A DNA stretch of 64,000 bases from DASYVD01 sp050693035 (GCA_050693035.1 JBOGWB010000061.1:20464-84463), one strand, 5' to 3'. Counted from the stretch's first letter, positions 34,698 to 44,276 are shown. Notes: generated by a model from the letters alone, not told the origin. Numbers and translations are program-made.

Positions 34698-37600
34698 GCT
34701 CGTCGAGAAACTCCCGGGCCCGGCCGGCGGAAACGACGTTCCCCTTCTGCTCGAAGGCGGCGAGGCCCCGGCGGGCCGCCTCCGCTGCCTCTCCGGTCCG
34801 CCCCACCGCGCGGAGGACCTCGGCGAGAGCGAACCTCGTGTCGCCGATCTGATTGAGGTGATCGGTGGCGTCGGAGATCTCAACGGCCTTGCGGGCCAGT
34901 GACTCTGCCTCTTCGATCCGTCCGGTTGCCGCGTAGATCTTGGCCCTGACGGATCGCCAACCCGCCTGCGAGGCGACGTCACCGGGGGCCGCGTTCTCCT
35001 CGCTGAGCCTGCTGGCTTCCAACGCCTCCTCATAGCGGCCCTGCTCGAACAGCGCGTCGGCCAGCCACACGGCGGAAGTGGACAGGTATCCTGTCTCCCC
35101 TCCCGCCTGGAGGGTCTTCATCCCCTGGCGCATGCGGCGCTCGACCCCTGTGTGATTCTCGGCCAGCCCCTCGACCAATCCCCAGACGTGAGCGGCCGCG
35201 TACGTGAGGGTGAGTCCGAGCTCCAGCTGCGCCCGGTCGGCGCGCTCGCAGTACGCCCGGGCCCGTTCGAACTCCCCCTTCATGGCGTGCATGGACGCGA
35301 GAGCGGCCACCGCCCATGCCTCCAGGGCTCCACTCGCGCCAACGAGGATCTCCTCCCACCGGGAGATACCCTTGTCCACAGGCACGCGGCCCCACACAGT
35401 GGCGCTGAAGAGGGCTCGGTAGAGCTCGAAGATCTGGCCCAGTCCGGCCTGGTGGGCTCGGGCGATGGCTCGCTCGGACAGCTCCTCGGCTCTGGCCGAG
35501 TCCCCGGTCCAGAACACGGAGAGAGCCACGATCCGAAGGGCCTCCACCAGGATCCTCGGATCGCCCAACTCCTCCGCCTCCCGCAGGACCTCCTGCGCCT
35601 CCGCCAGCCCCTCGGCGTACGGCGCGGTGGGGTCGGTGGCGAAGCGCTGGAGGACGAGGGTCATTCGGGACTTGAGCTCGGTGGGGCGGTCTCCCATCTG
35701 GAGCGCCAGATCCTTTGCCTGCTGCAGGACCTGGCCCGCCTGGTCGAACCGCGCGGTGTCCTGGAACGCCACCCCGAGGATCGGAAGGATCCGGAGCCGC
35801 TGAGGGTCTTCCCGTGGGAAGAGTGCTGCCGCCCGCTCCAGGAGGTTGGCCGCCCCCGCGGCGTCGCCGCGTGCGGAGGCTCGTTTCCCCGCCTGTGCCA
35901 GGAGCTCTCCAGCCCGGGCGGCCAACTCTCGGCCCCGGCCGTCGATCGGCCCCAGTTCCGTACGGTACCGATGCGCCTGTTCCAGGTGGTATCCGAGGAA
36001 CTCCTCGTACTCGCGCAAGCGTTCTCCCGCCCGCGCTTCGAGCCATGTCGCAAACCGCTCGTGGAGATCCGCTCGGGTTTCCTTGGGCATCGCCTCATAC
36101 GCGGCGTCCCGGATGAGGATGTGCCGGAAACGGTACGTCTCGTCGGAGAACTCCGTGGCGTGCGGCCGGATGAGTTCCCGCCGCACCAGAGTGGTGAGGT
36201 GAGAGCCAACGGCCTGCCGATCGGGCTCCGGCGAGAGCTCCGCCACGGCCCCTCGGTAGAAGATTCGACCCACGACAGACGCGCGCTGGATGACCGCCCG
36301 CTCCTCCCCTTCCAGCTGCTCGAGCCGGGCCGCCAGCAGCGCCTGGATGGTGGGCGGAACGGACACCGTGGAGAGGTCGGATGTCGGAACCCAGTCCCCG
36401 TTCTGCCTCACCAACAGGCCCTCGTCGATGAGCATGGACAGCATCTCTTCGACGAACAGGGCATTTCCCTCGGCGGCCTCCACAATCCGGTCGCGAGCCT
36501 CATCCGAGAGCCGGGCCCTGCCGAGGAGGTTGTCGATCAGGACATCGCACTCCTTCTCGTCGAGAGGCTCGAGGAGCATCGTGGTGGCATTGACCTTGCC
36601 TCCTCCCCACCCCTGCCGGCGGTCGAGGAGCTCCTGCCGACTGAGACAGACCAGCAGCAACGGAGCGTCCCGCGAGAAATCGGCCAGGTGCTCCACCAGG
36701 TCCAGGAAGGTCGGCTCTCCCCAATGGATGTCGTCGAACACGACCACGAGGGGGGCCCGACGGGCCACTGACTCGAGGAGCTTGCGGATTGCCCAGAAGG
36801 TCTCCTCGGGCACGGCGCTGTCGCTGGTGAGGCCCAGCACCTGTGCGACACGCTCGAAGATGAGGTCCCCGCTCTCCTCACCAGCGCAAAGCGCTTTGAG
36901 CTTGGCCCGAGCGTCGTCCGCCGGTTCCTCCTCTCCGATCCCAGCCGCACCCCGAATCACCTCACCTACCGGCCAGAACGTGATGCCCTCACCGTAGGGG
37001 AGGCAGCGTCCCCGGAGGACCGAGATGTCATCGGCCAGCGACCTCAGGAACTCCTCGATGAGCCGCGACTTCCCGACCCCTGCCGACCCGAGCACCGTGA
37101 CCAGGTGACACGTCTTTTCCTTCACAGCACGATCGAAGGCGAGACGCAACAGCTGCCCCTCGCGCTCCCTACCGACCATCGGGGAGTCCAACCGCCGGGG
37201 GATCGCCTCCGCTTCAGGCAGGACCTCCCGCAAACGGAACGTTTCTACCGCCCCCTCCTTGCCCTTCAGCTCGAGGGGTTCCATCGTGTCGACCTTCACG
37301 CCATCACGGACCAGCCGGAACGTGGGCGCGCCGAGGAGGATCTCCCCGGGCCCGGCCGCCTGCTGGAGCCGGGCGGCCGTGTTGATGGCGTCGCCGGTGG
37401 CCAGCGTCTGGCCGCGAGAAGGGTCTCCGGCGACGACCTTCCCGGTGTTGACGCCGGTGCGCGCTTCGACGGTCACCCCGTGATCCCGCGCGAGCTCCAG
37501 GTTCAGGTCCGCCAGCGCCGCCCGCATCTCCGCGGCCGCCCGGACGGCTCGCAGCGCATCGTCCTCGTGGACCGCGGGGATGCCGAACACGGCCATGACC

Positions 37601-37866
37601 GCGTCGCCGATGAACTTCTCCACCACCCCGCCGTGGCGTTCCACGACCCTCTTCATCGTGTCGAAGTACCGGGACATCAGGCGGCGGAGGGCTTCGGGGT
37701 CGAGCCGCTCCCCCAGTGGCGTGGAGCCAACCACGTCGCTGAAGACGACGGTGACCGTCTTTCGCACATCCTGTGGCGCCGCGGTCCCGCCGAGGAGCGC
37801 CCCGCAGGCCATGCAGAACCGCGCGGCATCCGGGTTCTCCGTCCCGCACTGCGCGCAGACCGGCAC
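34681..37866 (-). CDS. Adenylate/guanylate cyclase - AAA ATPase - TPR protein
   Basis: A 1061-residue signalling protein from GTG 37866. Order: zinc ribbon (CAQCGTENPDAARFCMACG, ~4-22); class III cyclase domain (~35-215) with both metal aspartates (VFSDVVGST, EKFIGDAVMAVFG) and the transition-state Asn/Arg (GDAINTAARL); a STAND-like ATPase (P-loop GSAGVGKSRL ~258, Walker B VVVFDDIHWGEPT); then about 500 residues of TPR-like helices. All catalytic residues look present. Such fusions are common in actinobacteria; the ligand and whether ATP or GTP is cyclised are unknown. It resembles the gene at 47547-51194 in layout. Confidence 0.92.
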   Translation of the reverse strand: MPVCAQCGTENPDAARFCMACGALLGGTAAPQDVRKTVTVVFSDVVGSTPLGERLDPEALRRLMSRYFDTMKRVVERHGGVVEKFIGDAVMAVFGIPAVHEDDALRAVRAAAEMRAALADLNLELARDHGVTVEARTGVNTGKVVAGDPSRGQTLATGDAINTAARLQQAAGPGEILLGAPTFRLVRDGVKVDTMEPLELKGKEGAVETFRLREVLPEAEAIPRRLDSPMVGREREGQLLRLAFDRAVKEKTCHLVTVLGSAGVGKSRLIEEFLRSLADDISVLRGRCLPYGEGITFWPVGEVIRGAAGIGEEEPADDARAKLKALCAGEESGDLIFERVAQVLGLTSDSAVPEETFWAIRKLLESVARRAPLVVVFDDIHWGEPTFLDLVEHLADFSRDAPLLLVCLSRQELLDRRQGWGGGKVNATTMLLEPLDEKECDVLIDNLLGRARLSDEARDRIVEAAEGNALFVEEMLSMLIDEGLLVRQNGDWVPTSDLSTVSVPPTIQALLAARLEQLEGEERAVIQRASVVGRIFYRGAVAELSPEPDRQAVGSHLTTLVRRELIRPHATEFSDETYRFRHILIRDAAYEAMPKETRADLHERFATWLEARAGERLREYEEFLGYHLEQAHRYRTELGPIDGRGRELAARAGELLAQAGKRASARGDAAGAANLLERAAALFPREDPQRLRILPILGVAFQDTARFDQAGQVLQQAKDLALQMGDRPTELKSRMTLVLQRFATDPTAPYAEGLAEAQEVLREAEELGDPRILVEALRIVALSVFWTGDSARAEELSERAIARAHQAGLGQIFELYRALFSATVWGRVPVDKGISRWEEILVGASGALEAWAVAALASMHAMKGEFERARAYCERADRAQLELGLTLTYAAAHVWGLVEGLAENHTGVERRMRQGMKTLQAGGETGYLSTSAVWLADALFEQGRYEEALEASRLSEENAAPGDVASQAGWRSVRAKIYAATGRIEEAESLARKAVEISDATDHLNQIGDTRFALAEVLRAVGRTGEAAEAARRGLAAFEQKGNVVSAGRAREFLDELASED

Positions 37867-37896
37867 GGGGCAAGGGTACGGCGATAATGGGCGCCG

Positions 37897-38763
37897 ATGC
37901 GAGCCTCGCCGGTGCGTCGCCGCCGGAAGCCCAGGGTCGCCTTCGTCCTCGGCGGCGGCGGGCACATGGGCGCCTACCAGGTGGGGATGCTGAGGGCGCT
38001 CCTCGAGCGAGGGGTCCTGCCCGACGTGGTGGTGGGAACCTCCGTCGGTGCCCTGAACGGCGCGGCCGTGGCCTCCGATCCCCGCCCCGATGTGGTCGAC
38101 CGCCTGGAAGAGGAATGGCTGAGCATCGTGAAGCGCGGCGTGTTCGCCGGCTCGCTGTTAACCGGGGCGGTGAACCTCTTCCGCTCCCGGACCGCGATGC
38201 ACTCCAATCGGCCGCTCCGGGAGCTGATCGAGCGGGTCATCCCCGCTCCCCGCTTCGAGGACCTCCAGCTGAACTTCGAGTGTGTGGCAGCGAGCATCGA
38301 GCGAGCGGCGGAGCACTGGTTCGCAACCGGCCCGTTACCGCAGGCCATCCTGGCCTCCTCGGCCGTCCCCGGGTTGCTGCCAGTGGTGGAGATCGATGGC
38401 GAGCACTTCATCGACGGAGGCATCGTGAACAGCATCCCCGTCGGGAGGGCGGTCGAGCTGGGAGCTCGGGAGATCTACGTCCTTCACGTCGGGCGGATCG
38501 AACGGGCCCTGGACCCGCCGACCAATCCCTGGCAGGTGGCGATGGTGGCGTTCGAGATCGCCCGGCGGCATCGCTTCGCTCGAGACATGGCCACCCTGCC
38601 GCGGGGGGTGACCGCACACGTCCTCCCGACCGGGGAGCGGACTCCGCCGCGCTACGACGACCTCTCGCAACTCCGGTACCGCGACTTCTCGCAGGTTGAA
38701 CGGAGGATCCAGCACGCTCATCGGGCAACGCTCGCGTATCTGGACGACATGGGATCACCGTGA
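37897..38763 (+). CDS. Patatin-like phospholipase
   Basis: A 288-residue patatin-family hydrolase (RssA-like). Oxyanion region FVLGGGGHMGAYQVG, nucleophile elbow GTSVG with Ser49, and catalytic Asp173 in FIDGGIVN form the Ser-Asp dyad. It should release fatty acids from phospholipids or lipid-linked substrates. There is no signal peptide; a basic N-terminus (PVRRRRKPR) precedes the first strand. It diverges from the cyclase gene by 30 bases and overlaps the downstream acyltransferase as GTGA, so the two are coupled. Confidence 0.92.
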   Translation: MRASPVRRRRKPRVAFVLGGGGHMGAYQVGMLRALLERGVLPDVVVGTSVGALNGAAVASDPRPDVVDRLEEEWLSIVKRGVFAGSLLTGAVNLFRSRTAMHSNRPLRELIERVIPAPRFEDLQLNFECVAASIERAAEHWFATGPLPQAILASSAVPGLLPVVEIDGEHFIDGGIVNSIPVGRAVELGAREIYVLHVGRIERALDPPTNPWQVAMVAFEIARRHRFARDMATLPRGVTAHVLPTGERTPPRYDDLSQLRYRDFSQVERRIQHAHRATLAYLDDMGSP

Positions 38764-39770
38764 TCCCTCTCCCCCCACGGATCGTCCGCCGCACCGTCTT
38801 CGCGCCGCTCGTCTTCCTCTTGTCCGTGGCTCTCCTCCTTCTCTCCCCGGTCGCCCTCCTGGTGGCGTTCCTCGCCGACCTGGTGCTCCCGGGACGCTGG
38901 CAGGCGGTGCGCCTGGTGACCCTGGGCCTCGTGTTCGCGGCGTACGAGGCGGCCGTCCTGGTGGCGCTGTTCGTGCTGTGGATCGCCGGCGGATTCGGGG
39001 CCCGGCTCGGGTCTCCACGCTTCCAGGAGGCCCATTACCGGCTGGTGCGGTGGTGGCTGGGCGGCCTCGCCGGGGCCGCGATTCGCCTGCTCCAGCTCGA
39101 GATCGAGGTCGAGGACCGGCCCGAGCCCCAGGCCGGTCCGGTGCTCGTGTTCTGCCGTCACGCCGGGCCCGGGGACTCCATCTTGCTCGCCCACACCTTG
39201 CTCTCCGGCTACGAGCGCCGGCCGAGGATCGTCATGAAGGCGGCCCTCCAGTGGGACCCGGCCATCGACATCGTGGGGAACCGCCTGCCGTGCGCGTTCA
39301 TCCGCCCGCACTCCGAGGATCCCCGCCATCACCTCCTCGCCATCGAGCGCCTGGCCCAGGGCCTGGGCGACCGCGACGCCCTGGTCCTGTTCCCCGAGGG
39401 CGGCAACTTCACCGAGCGCCGGCGGCTCGCCGCGATCGCCAGCCTCAAGCGGAAGGGATTCCGCGAGGAAGCGATCCTGGCAGAGAAGATGCTCACCGTC
39501 CTGGCCCCGCGTCCCGGCGGCGCGTTGACGGCGATCCGCACGGCGCCCCAGGCCGACGTGGTGTTCGTTGCCCACACCGGCCTCGAGTTCATGAACTCGC
39601 TGGTCGCAACGTGGCGAATCCTCCCACTCGAGGGCCCCATCCTCGCGCGGTACTGGCGGATCGGTCCCACCGAGATCCCTCTCGACCAGGACGCTCAGGT
39701 CGATTGGCTATTCGGGTGGTGGGGACGGGTGGACGAGTGGATCCGCAGCCGCCGGCCTACCCTCAGGTAG
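38760..39770 (+). CDS. PlsC-like acyltransferase, membrane-anchored
   Basis: A 336-residue protein from GTG 38760. Two N-terminal TM helices (VFLLSVALLLLSPVALLVA and VLVALFVLWIAGGF) precede a glycerolipid acyltransferase domain: HX4D in CRHAGPGDS (His134, Asp139) and the phosphate-binding block VLFPEGGNFT near 217. These fit 1-acyl-glycerol-3-phosphate acyltransferase relatives, though the acceptor is unknown. Coupling to the patatin gene suggests a deacylation/reacylation pair acting on membrane lipids. The stop overlaps the convergent TPR gene by eight bases. Confidence 0.85.
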   Translation: MIPLPPRIVRRTVFAPLVFLLSVALLLLSPVALLVAFLADLVLPGRWQAVRLVTLGLVFAAYEAAVLVALFVLWIAGGFGARLGSPRFQEAHYRLVRWWLGGLAGAAIRLLQLEIEVEDRPEPQAGPVLVFCRHAGPGDSILLAHTLLSGYERRPRIVMKAALQWDPAIDIVGNRLPCAFIRPHSEDPRHHLLAIERLAQGLGDRDALVLFPEGGNFTERRRLAAIASLKRKGFREEAILAEKMLTVLAPRPGGALTAIRTAPQADVVFVAHTGLEFMNSLVATWRILPLEGPILARYWRIGPTEIPLDQDAQVDWLFGWWGRVDEWIRSRRPTLR

Positions 39771-40803
39771 TAGGCCGCGAGGATTGGAGAGCGAGGGCCA
39801 CGGCCCCGTCGTCGGCCAGAGCACGTCCCTCGGCCCACAGAGCTTCGAACGAGCCGGCTCCGAGCCCTTCCCGGACCACGCTCACCGCGCGGTCGAACTC
39901 CAGCTGGTCGTCCGGGTCCAGGACCGTTCCGCCCGCTTGGAGCCGGGCCTCCGCGGCACCGAAGAGGCGAGCTGCCCGCTGGAGATCCTTGCGGGTTGCC
40001 GCGGTGCAACCCAGTCCGGCCAGGCAGTCGGGAACCATGCTCGCGTTGCCTCGCGCCAGCCCGAGCCGGAGGGCCTCCTGGAAGAGTTCCTCCGAACGCT
40101 CGTGGTTCCCGCGGTTCCGCTCGACGTGACCCAGGTTGATGAGCTCGACGCCGATCACGTAGTGGTCCTTCAGCTCGCGATGGAGCGCCAGGCTCTCCTC
40201 GTAGAGCTCGCGGGCCCGCTCCAGGTCCCCCTCCACGCGCGCCGCGGCGGCCAGCATGTGCAGCGGCCGGCCCTCTCCCTCCTTGTCCCGCATGTCTCGA
40301 GCCAGGGTCCGCGCCCGCTCCGCATGCTCCCGGACGATGCGCACGTCCCCCTGGAGAAGGGCCACTCGAGCCAGGCCGACCAGGGCGAGCATCTGGGCGC
40401 GCCAGTCGTCCGCCGCTCGGGCGATGCGGAGGGCTTCCTCGTTTCGAACCTGGGCGGTGTGCCGATCACCTTGGTTGAAGGCCAGCATCCCCGCTCCGGA
40501 GAGCGCCTTCGCCCGGGCCGCGCTGGGCACGTCAGCTCCCGGCGCCGCGAGCACCGACTCCATCCACTCGCGGCCCTCCCCGACCCGCTCGGATTGGCGC
40601 CAGAAGGAGGTGAGGGCTGCGGCAAGGCGGAGTGCCCGCTCCGGTTCCCCGTGTTGGAGGAACCACGCCGCCGCGCCCCGGAGATCCCCGAGGCGCCTAT
40701 CGAGGTTCTCGATCCATCGAGCGGACTCGGGCCCGGACAGGCCCACCTCCGCGTCCTGGGCCAGGGCCAGCAGGGAGAGGGCCAGTTCACTGTCCACGAT
40801 CAA
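39763..40803 (-). CDS. TPR protein resembling C-terminal half of LuxR/AfsR-type regulators
   Basis: A 346-residue, almost entirely helical protein from TTG 40803, whose TTGA overlaps the stop of the GNAT gene. Repeats such as AKALSGAGMLAFNQGDRHTAQ, LALVGLARVALLQGDVRIV and ELINLGHVERNRGNHERSE are TPRs. The sequence RRLGDLRGAAAWFLQHGEPERALRLAAAL is the piece that normally follows an NB-ARC/STAND ATPase in large regulators, but no ATPase and no DNA-binding domain precede it. Either a stand-alone scaffold or the surviving end of a decayed regulator. Confidence 0.7.
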   Translation of the reverse strand: MIVDSELALSLLALAQDAEVGLSGPESARWIENLDRRLGDLRGAAAWFLQHGEPERALRLAAALTSFWRQSERVGEGREWMESVLAAPGADVPSAARAKALSGAGMLAFNQGDRHTAQVRNEEALRIARAADDWRAQMLALVGLARVALLQGDVRIVREHAERARTLARDMRDKEGEGRPLHMLAAAARVEGDLERARELYEESLALHRELKDHYVIGVELINLGHVERNRGNHERSEELFQEALRLGLARGNASMVPDCLAGLGCTAATRKDLQRAARLFGAAEARLQAGGTVLDPDDQLEFDRAVSVVREGLGAGSFEALWAEGRALADDGAVALALQSSRPTT

Positions 40804-41318
40804 CCCCGTCGCCAGCGAGCGCGGTCGATCGCGTACCAGACGTGCTCGCCGTTGCGCCAGAACCGCTGGCCGCGGCGGGTCAGGCCGAGCTTCTCCATGA
40901 CCCTCCGCGATGCCGCGTTGTCCGGATCGGTGATGCTGATGACCCGATCGAGCCCGAGGACCTCGAACCCGTGTCGAAGGCTCGCCGCCCCTCCCTCGGT
41001 GGCCAGCCCACGTCCCCAGAGCGATCGGTCGAGGGTCCATCCCACCTCGACCGGCTCGCCCGGCCAATCAACGTGTCGCAGGAGGCCGATCCGGCCGATG
41101 AACCTGCTGGTCTCAGCTTCGACCGCCCAGGTCCCGAACCCCTCGTGTTCCCAATGAGCAACGAGATAAGCCACGTGGTCCTCGGTGCCGGTTCGGTCCA
41201 CCGGCTCCAAGTAACGCTCCACGTCGGGTTGCGCGTAGATCCTGGCGAGCTCGTCGATGTCGTCCCACCGCCATTCTCGGAGGCGAAGGCGCCGTGTCTC
41301 GATCATCGGCACGTCCAC
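40800..41318 (-). CDS. GNAT N-acetyltransferase (RimJ/RimL-like)
   Basis: A 172-residue GNAT-fold protein. IETRRLRLREWRWDDIDELARIY is the typical N-terminus, FIGRIGLLRHVDWPGEPVEVGW the central sheet, DRSLWGRGLATEGGAASLRHG the acetyl-CoA loop (Q/RxxGxG/A-like) and ITDPDNAASRRVMEKLGL the C-terminal part. This is the Acetyltransf_3 (RimJ/RimL) subgroup that acetylates protein N-termini or small amines. The substrate is unknown. ATG 41306 may be the better start, four residues after ATG 41318. Confidence 0.9.
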   Translation of the reverse strand: MDVPMIETRRLRLREWRWDDIDELARIYAQPDVERYLEPVDRTGTEDHVAYLVAHWEHEGFGTWAVEAETSRFIGRIGLLRHVDWPGEPVEVGWTLDRSLWGRGLATEGGAASLRHGFEVLGLDRVISITDPDNAASRRVMEKLGLTRRGQRFWRNGEHVWYAIDRARWRRG

Positions 41319-41409
41319 GGCAGTTCAGGGTACGCCAGGTGGCGTCTCGGCTTGACCGAAGAATGGGCCGATGCTACGGAGGCCTTACGACCCAGAGAGG
41401 AGGGCGACG

Positions 41410-41784
41410 ATGCCAGCGCAGCCGCGGGTGGTGAGGGCGGAGGACCGAGTCCGACCCGATCAGCAGTCGGCCGGGATGCTCCGGGAAGAAGCGTTCTCGG
41501 GCGAGAACTTGTGGATCGGCGTGGTGCGATCAGAGCCGGAGCAACTGACGGCGTGGCATCACCATGGAGAGTGGGACACGTACGCGTTCGTGCTCTCGGG
41601 AGCCCTGCGGCTCGAATCAGGGCCTGGGGGTGGGGACGAGCACGAGGCCGGAGCGGGCGATTTCCTGTTCATTCCCAGGAACGCGGTCCATCGCGAGGGC
41701 AGTGGAGGTCCCGGTTTCGAAGCGATCGCCATGCGGGTCGGAAGCGGCCCCATCCTGTTCAACACGGAGGGGCCGGAGTCCTGA
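41410..41784 (+). CDS. Small cupin-domain protein
   Basis: A 124-residue single-domain cupin from ATG 41410 with AGAGGAGGG upstream. Cupin motif 1 is AWHHHGEWDTYAFVLSGALRL with three His and a Glu suited to metal binding; motif 2 is AGDFLFIPRNAVHREG. Single cupins are enzymes or sensors of small molecules, and the substrate cannot be read from sequence. An in-frame ATG at 41371 lacks a ribosome site. Confidence 0.88.
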   Translation: MPAQPRVVRAEDRVRPDQQSAGMLREEAFSGENLWIGVVRSEPEQLTAWHHHGEWDTYAFVLSGALRLESGPGGGDEHEAGAGDFLFIPRNAVHREGSGGPGFEAIAMRVGSGPILFNTEGPES

Positions 41785-41889
41785 CAGGTGAGCGTCAAGA
41801 TTCCCGTTCCCGCGAACTCTAGACGGGTGAGACGTTCAAGCGCCTCCGAGAGCGGGAAGGATGAACGGAGTGACGAAAGGAGCGTCAAC

Positions 41890-41955
41890 ATGTACATCGG
41901 CGTTGGGCTGGGGACGCTGATCCTCATCATCGTCCTGATCGCGCTGCTCACATAG
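41890..41955 (+). CDS. 21-residue hydrophobic membrane peptide
   Basis: ATG 41890 to TAG 41955 encodes MYIGVGLGTLILIIVLIALL plus a final Thr, essentially one membrane helix with almost no ends. AAAGGAGCG lies eight bases upstream, a strong ribosome site for so short a frame, and the frame sits alone between the cupin gene and the ftsK terminus. Short single-helix proteins of this kind recur in actinobacterial genomes but are rarely annotated. Real translation is likely; function is unknown. Confidence 0.55.
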   Translation: MYIGVGLGTLILIIVLIALLT

Positions 41956-41982
41956 CTCACACTTCGCGCGGGCTGGCGCGGG

Positions 41983-44202
41983 CTACGCGCCGGCCCGCGA
42001 CCGGCTCTCGGCCCACTCGTCCCAAGACAGCAAGACCTCTCGAGGCTTGGAGCCCTGCGACGGACCCACCGTCCCCCGCTCCTCCAGCAGATCCATGATC
42101 CGGCCGGCTCGGGCGAATCCCACCTTCAGCTTCCGCTGAAGCATCGACGTGGATCCGAGCTGTGACCGGATCACCAACTCCGCTGCCTGCTCGAGGAGCG
42201 GGTCGTCGCCCTCCATCCCCTCCTCATCGTCGGTTGGAGGCTTGCCCAGGCCCTCGATCCCCTGGACGTACTCTGGCTCCCGCTGCTTGCGGACCCAGTC
42301 CGTGACCTCCTCGATCTCCTTCTCGGTCACCCACGCGCCCTGGATCCGCGGCGCCTTCGACGCCGACGACGGAAGGAACAGCATGTCGCCGTGGCCGACG
42401 AGCTTCTCCGCGCCGCCGACGTCGAGGATGACCCGGGAGTCGGCCTGGCTCGCGGTCATGAACGCGATCCGCGACGGAATGTTCGCCTTGATCAGCCCGG
42501 TGACGACATCCACCGACGGCCGTTGGGTCGCCACCACGAGGTGGATGCCCACCGCGCGAGCCATCTGAGCGATCCGGCAGATGGCGTCCTCCACGGCCCG
42601 GGGAGCCACCATCATCAGGTCGGCGAGCTCGTCGATGACCACCAGGATGTAGGGAAGGGGCTGGAAGTCGTCCTCCCTGCCGGGGGGGATCCGAAGGGTT
42701 CCTTCTCCGAGGGCTGCGTTATAGGTGTCGATGTCCCGCATGCCGACGGTGGCCAGAGACTCGTAGCGGGCCTCCATCTCTCGGACCACCCAGCCGAGAG
42801 CCTCGGCCGCCCGCTTCGGGTGGACGATCACCGGCGAGAGCAGGTGCGGGAGATCCGCGAAGTGCGACAGCTCCACCCGCTTGGGGTCGATGAGGACCAT
42901 CCGAACCTGCTCCGGCGTGGCCCGCATCAGCACCGACGTGACGAACGCGTTGATGAGCGAAGACTTCCCCGCGCCCGTCGCCCCCGCGATCAGCAGGTGC
43001 GGCATCTGGTTCAGGTGGCACAGCACCGCGCGGCCCTGGATGTCCTTGCCGAGGCCGACCGAGAGTGGGTGCCGGTCGTCACGGGCGGTGCGGGATCCCA
43101 GCACGTCGCCGAGCATCACGAAATCGCGCACCTTGTTGGGAACCTCGATGCCGATGGCCGACTTGCCGGGGATGGGGGCGATGATCCTCACATCGGGGGT
43201 GGCCAGAGCGTAGGCGATGTCGTCGGCGAGCGACAGGACCTTGTTGACCTTCGTCCCGGCCGACACCTCGACCTCGTACAGCGTCACGGTGGGGCCACGC
43301 GTGGCGCCCTTCACCGACGCGGCCACGCCGAAGTTCCGGAGCGTTCGCTCCAGCGCCGCGATGATCTCCTGCTCGTCCCGGCCGCCTCCCGCCGAGGGGG
43401 GAGCCTTCCGCAGGAGATCGTGCGGCGGCAGCTTGTACCCCTTGCCGGTCACCCGGGGAACCTTCACCTCCGCGGCGTCCTCCTCGAGTTCGGGCTCCTC
43501 CAGCTCCGACAGATCGAGGATCTCGGGCTCCTCGATCTCGGCCCGACGCCACCGGCGCCGGCGCCGCGGCCGCTCCTCCTCTTCCTCCTCTTCGTCCTCT
43601 TCCTCGAGCTCGACGAGCTCGTCGCGCTCCTCGATGAAGAAGTCCTTCAGGGCCCGGCCGACGGAAGCGAGCGGGGTGGCGGTGAACACCAGAATTCCCA
43701 GGGCGAACAGGCCCAGACAGACGACGACCGCCCCGTAGCCGGACAGCAGGCGGGACAGGGGCCACGCGACCAGGGCCCCCGCGAGCCCGCCGGCGTCCCC
43801 GAATCCGGAGAGGCCGGCCGCGGGGGAGGGGTTTCCTCGCAGGAGCGAAACGAGTCCCAGGCCGCCCATGGCCGTGAACCACAGTCCGAGCAGCATCCGC
43901 CCGCGCTCCTCCCGGACGGTGCCCCGGACCAGGACGAGACCCCACCACAGGGCCACCACGGGGAAGGCGTAGCCCGCCAGCCCGAACGTGCCCAGGACGA
44001 GGACCGCCAGGAACCGCCCCACCGGGCCCGCGGCGTCGAGCCAGAGCCCCAGAACCGAGAGCGCCGCAAGCACCATCAGTCCGATGCCCACGGCATCGGC
44101 GATCTGGGGCCCGAGATGCTCGACGACCTTCCGGCCGGCGCCGGAGATCGCGCCGGCGCGCTCTCTCTGCTTCGGCTTCTTCCTCTTGCTCTTCGTCGCC
44201 AA
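41983..44202 (-). CDS. ftsK: DNA translocase FtsK/SpoIIIE
   Basis: A 739-residue translocase from TTG 44202, with GGGAGG upstream. Four N-terminal TM helices (~30-175), an unusually acidic linker (Glu/Asp run around 195-215 then Arg-rich), the alpha and beta motor domains with Walker A GATGAGKSS and Walker B ILVVIDELADLMM, and a C-terminal gamma winged helix (~660-725, STSMLQRKLKVGFARAGRIMDLLE) that reads polar DNA sequences. It moves chromosome ends through the septum. It follows rnj on the same strand. Confidence 0.97.
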   Translation of the reverse strand: MATKSKRKKPKQRERAGAISGAGRKVVEHLGPQIADAVGIGLMVLAALSVLGLWLDAAGPVGRFLAVLVLGTFGLAGYAFPVVALWWGLVLVRGTVREERGRMLLGLWFTAMGGLGLVSLLRGNPSPAAGLSGFGDAGGLAGALVAWPLSRLLSGYGAVVVCLGLFALGILVFTATPLASVGRALKDFFIEERDELVELEEEDEEEEEEERPRRRRRWRRAEIEEPEILDLSELEEPELEEDAAEVKVPRVTGKGYKLPPHDLLRKAPPSAGGGRDEQEIIAALERTLRNFGVAASVKGATRGPTVTLYEVEVSAGTKVNKVLSLADDIAYALATPDVRIIAPIPGKSAIGIEVPNKVRDFVMLGDVLGSRTARDDRHPLSVGLGKDIQGRAVLCHLNQMPHLLIAGATGAGKSSLINAFVTSVLMRATPEQVRMVLIDPKRVELSHFADLPHLLSPVIVHPKRAAEALGWVVREMEARYESLATVGMRDIDTYNAALGEGTLRIPPGREDDFQPLPYILVVIDELADLMMVAPRAVEDAICRIAQMARAVGIHLVVATQRPSVDVVTGLIKANIPSRIAFMTASQADSRVILDVGGAEKLVGHGDMLFLPSSASKAPRIQGAWVTEKEIEEVTDWVRKQREPEYVQGIEGLGKPPTDDEEGMEGDDPLLEQAAELVIRSQLGSTSMLQRKLKVGFARAGRIMDLLEERGTVGPSQGSKPREVLLSWDEWAESRSRAGA

Positions 44203-44276
44203 CGTCCAACCTCCCCCGGGGGGTCAGACACCCTGCCCCATCGGGCCGCCGCGCGGATCGGGCGGCCTCAGACCTG

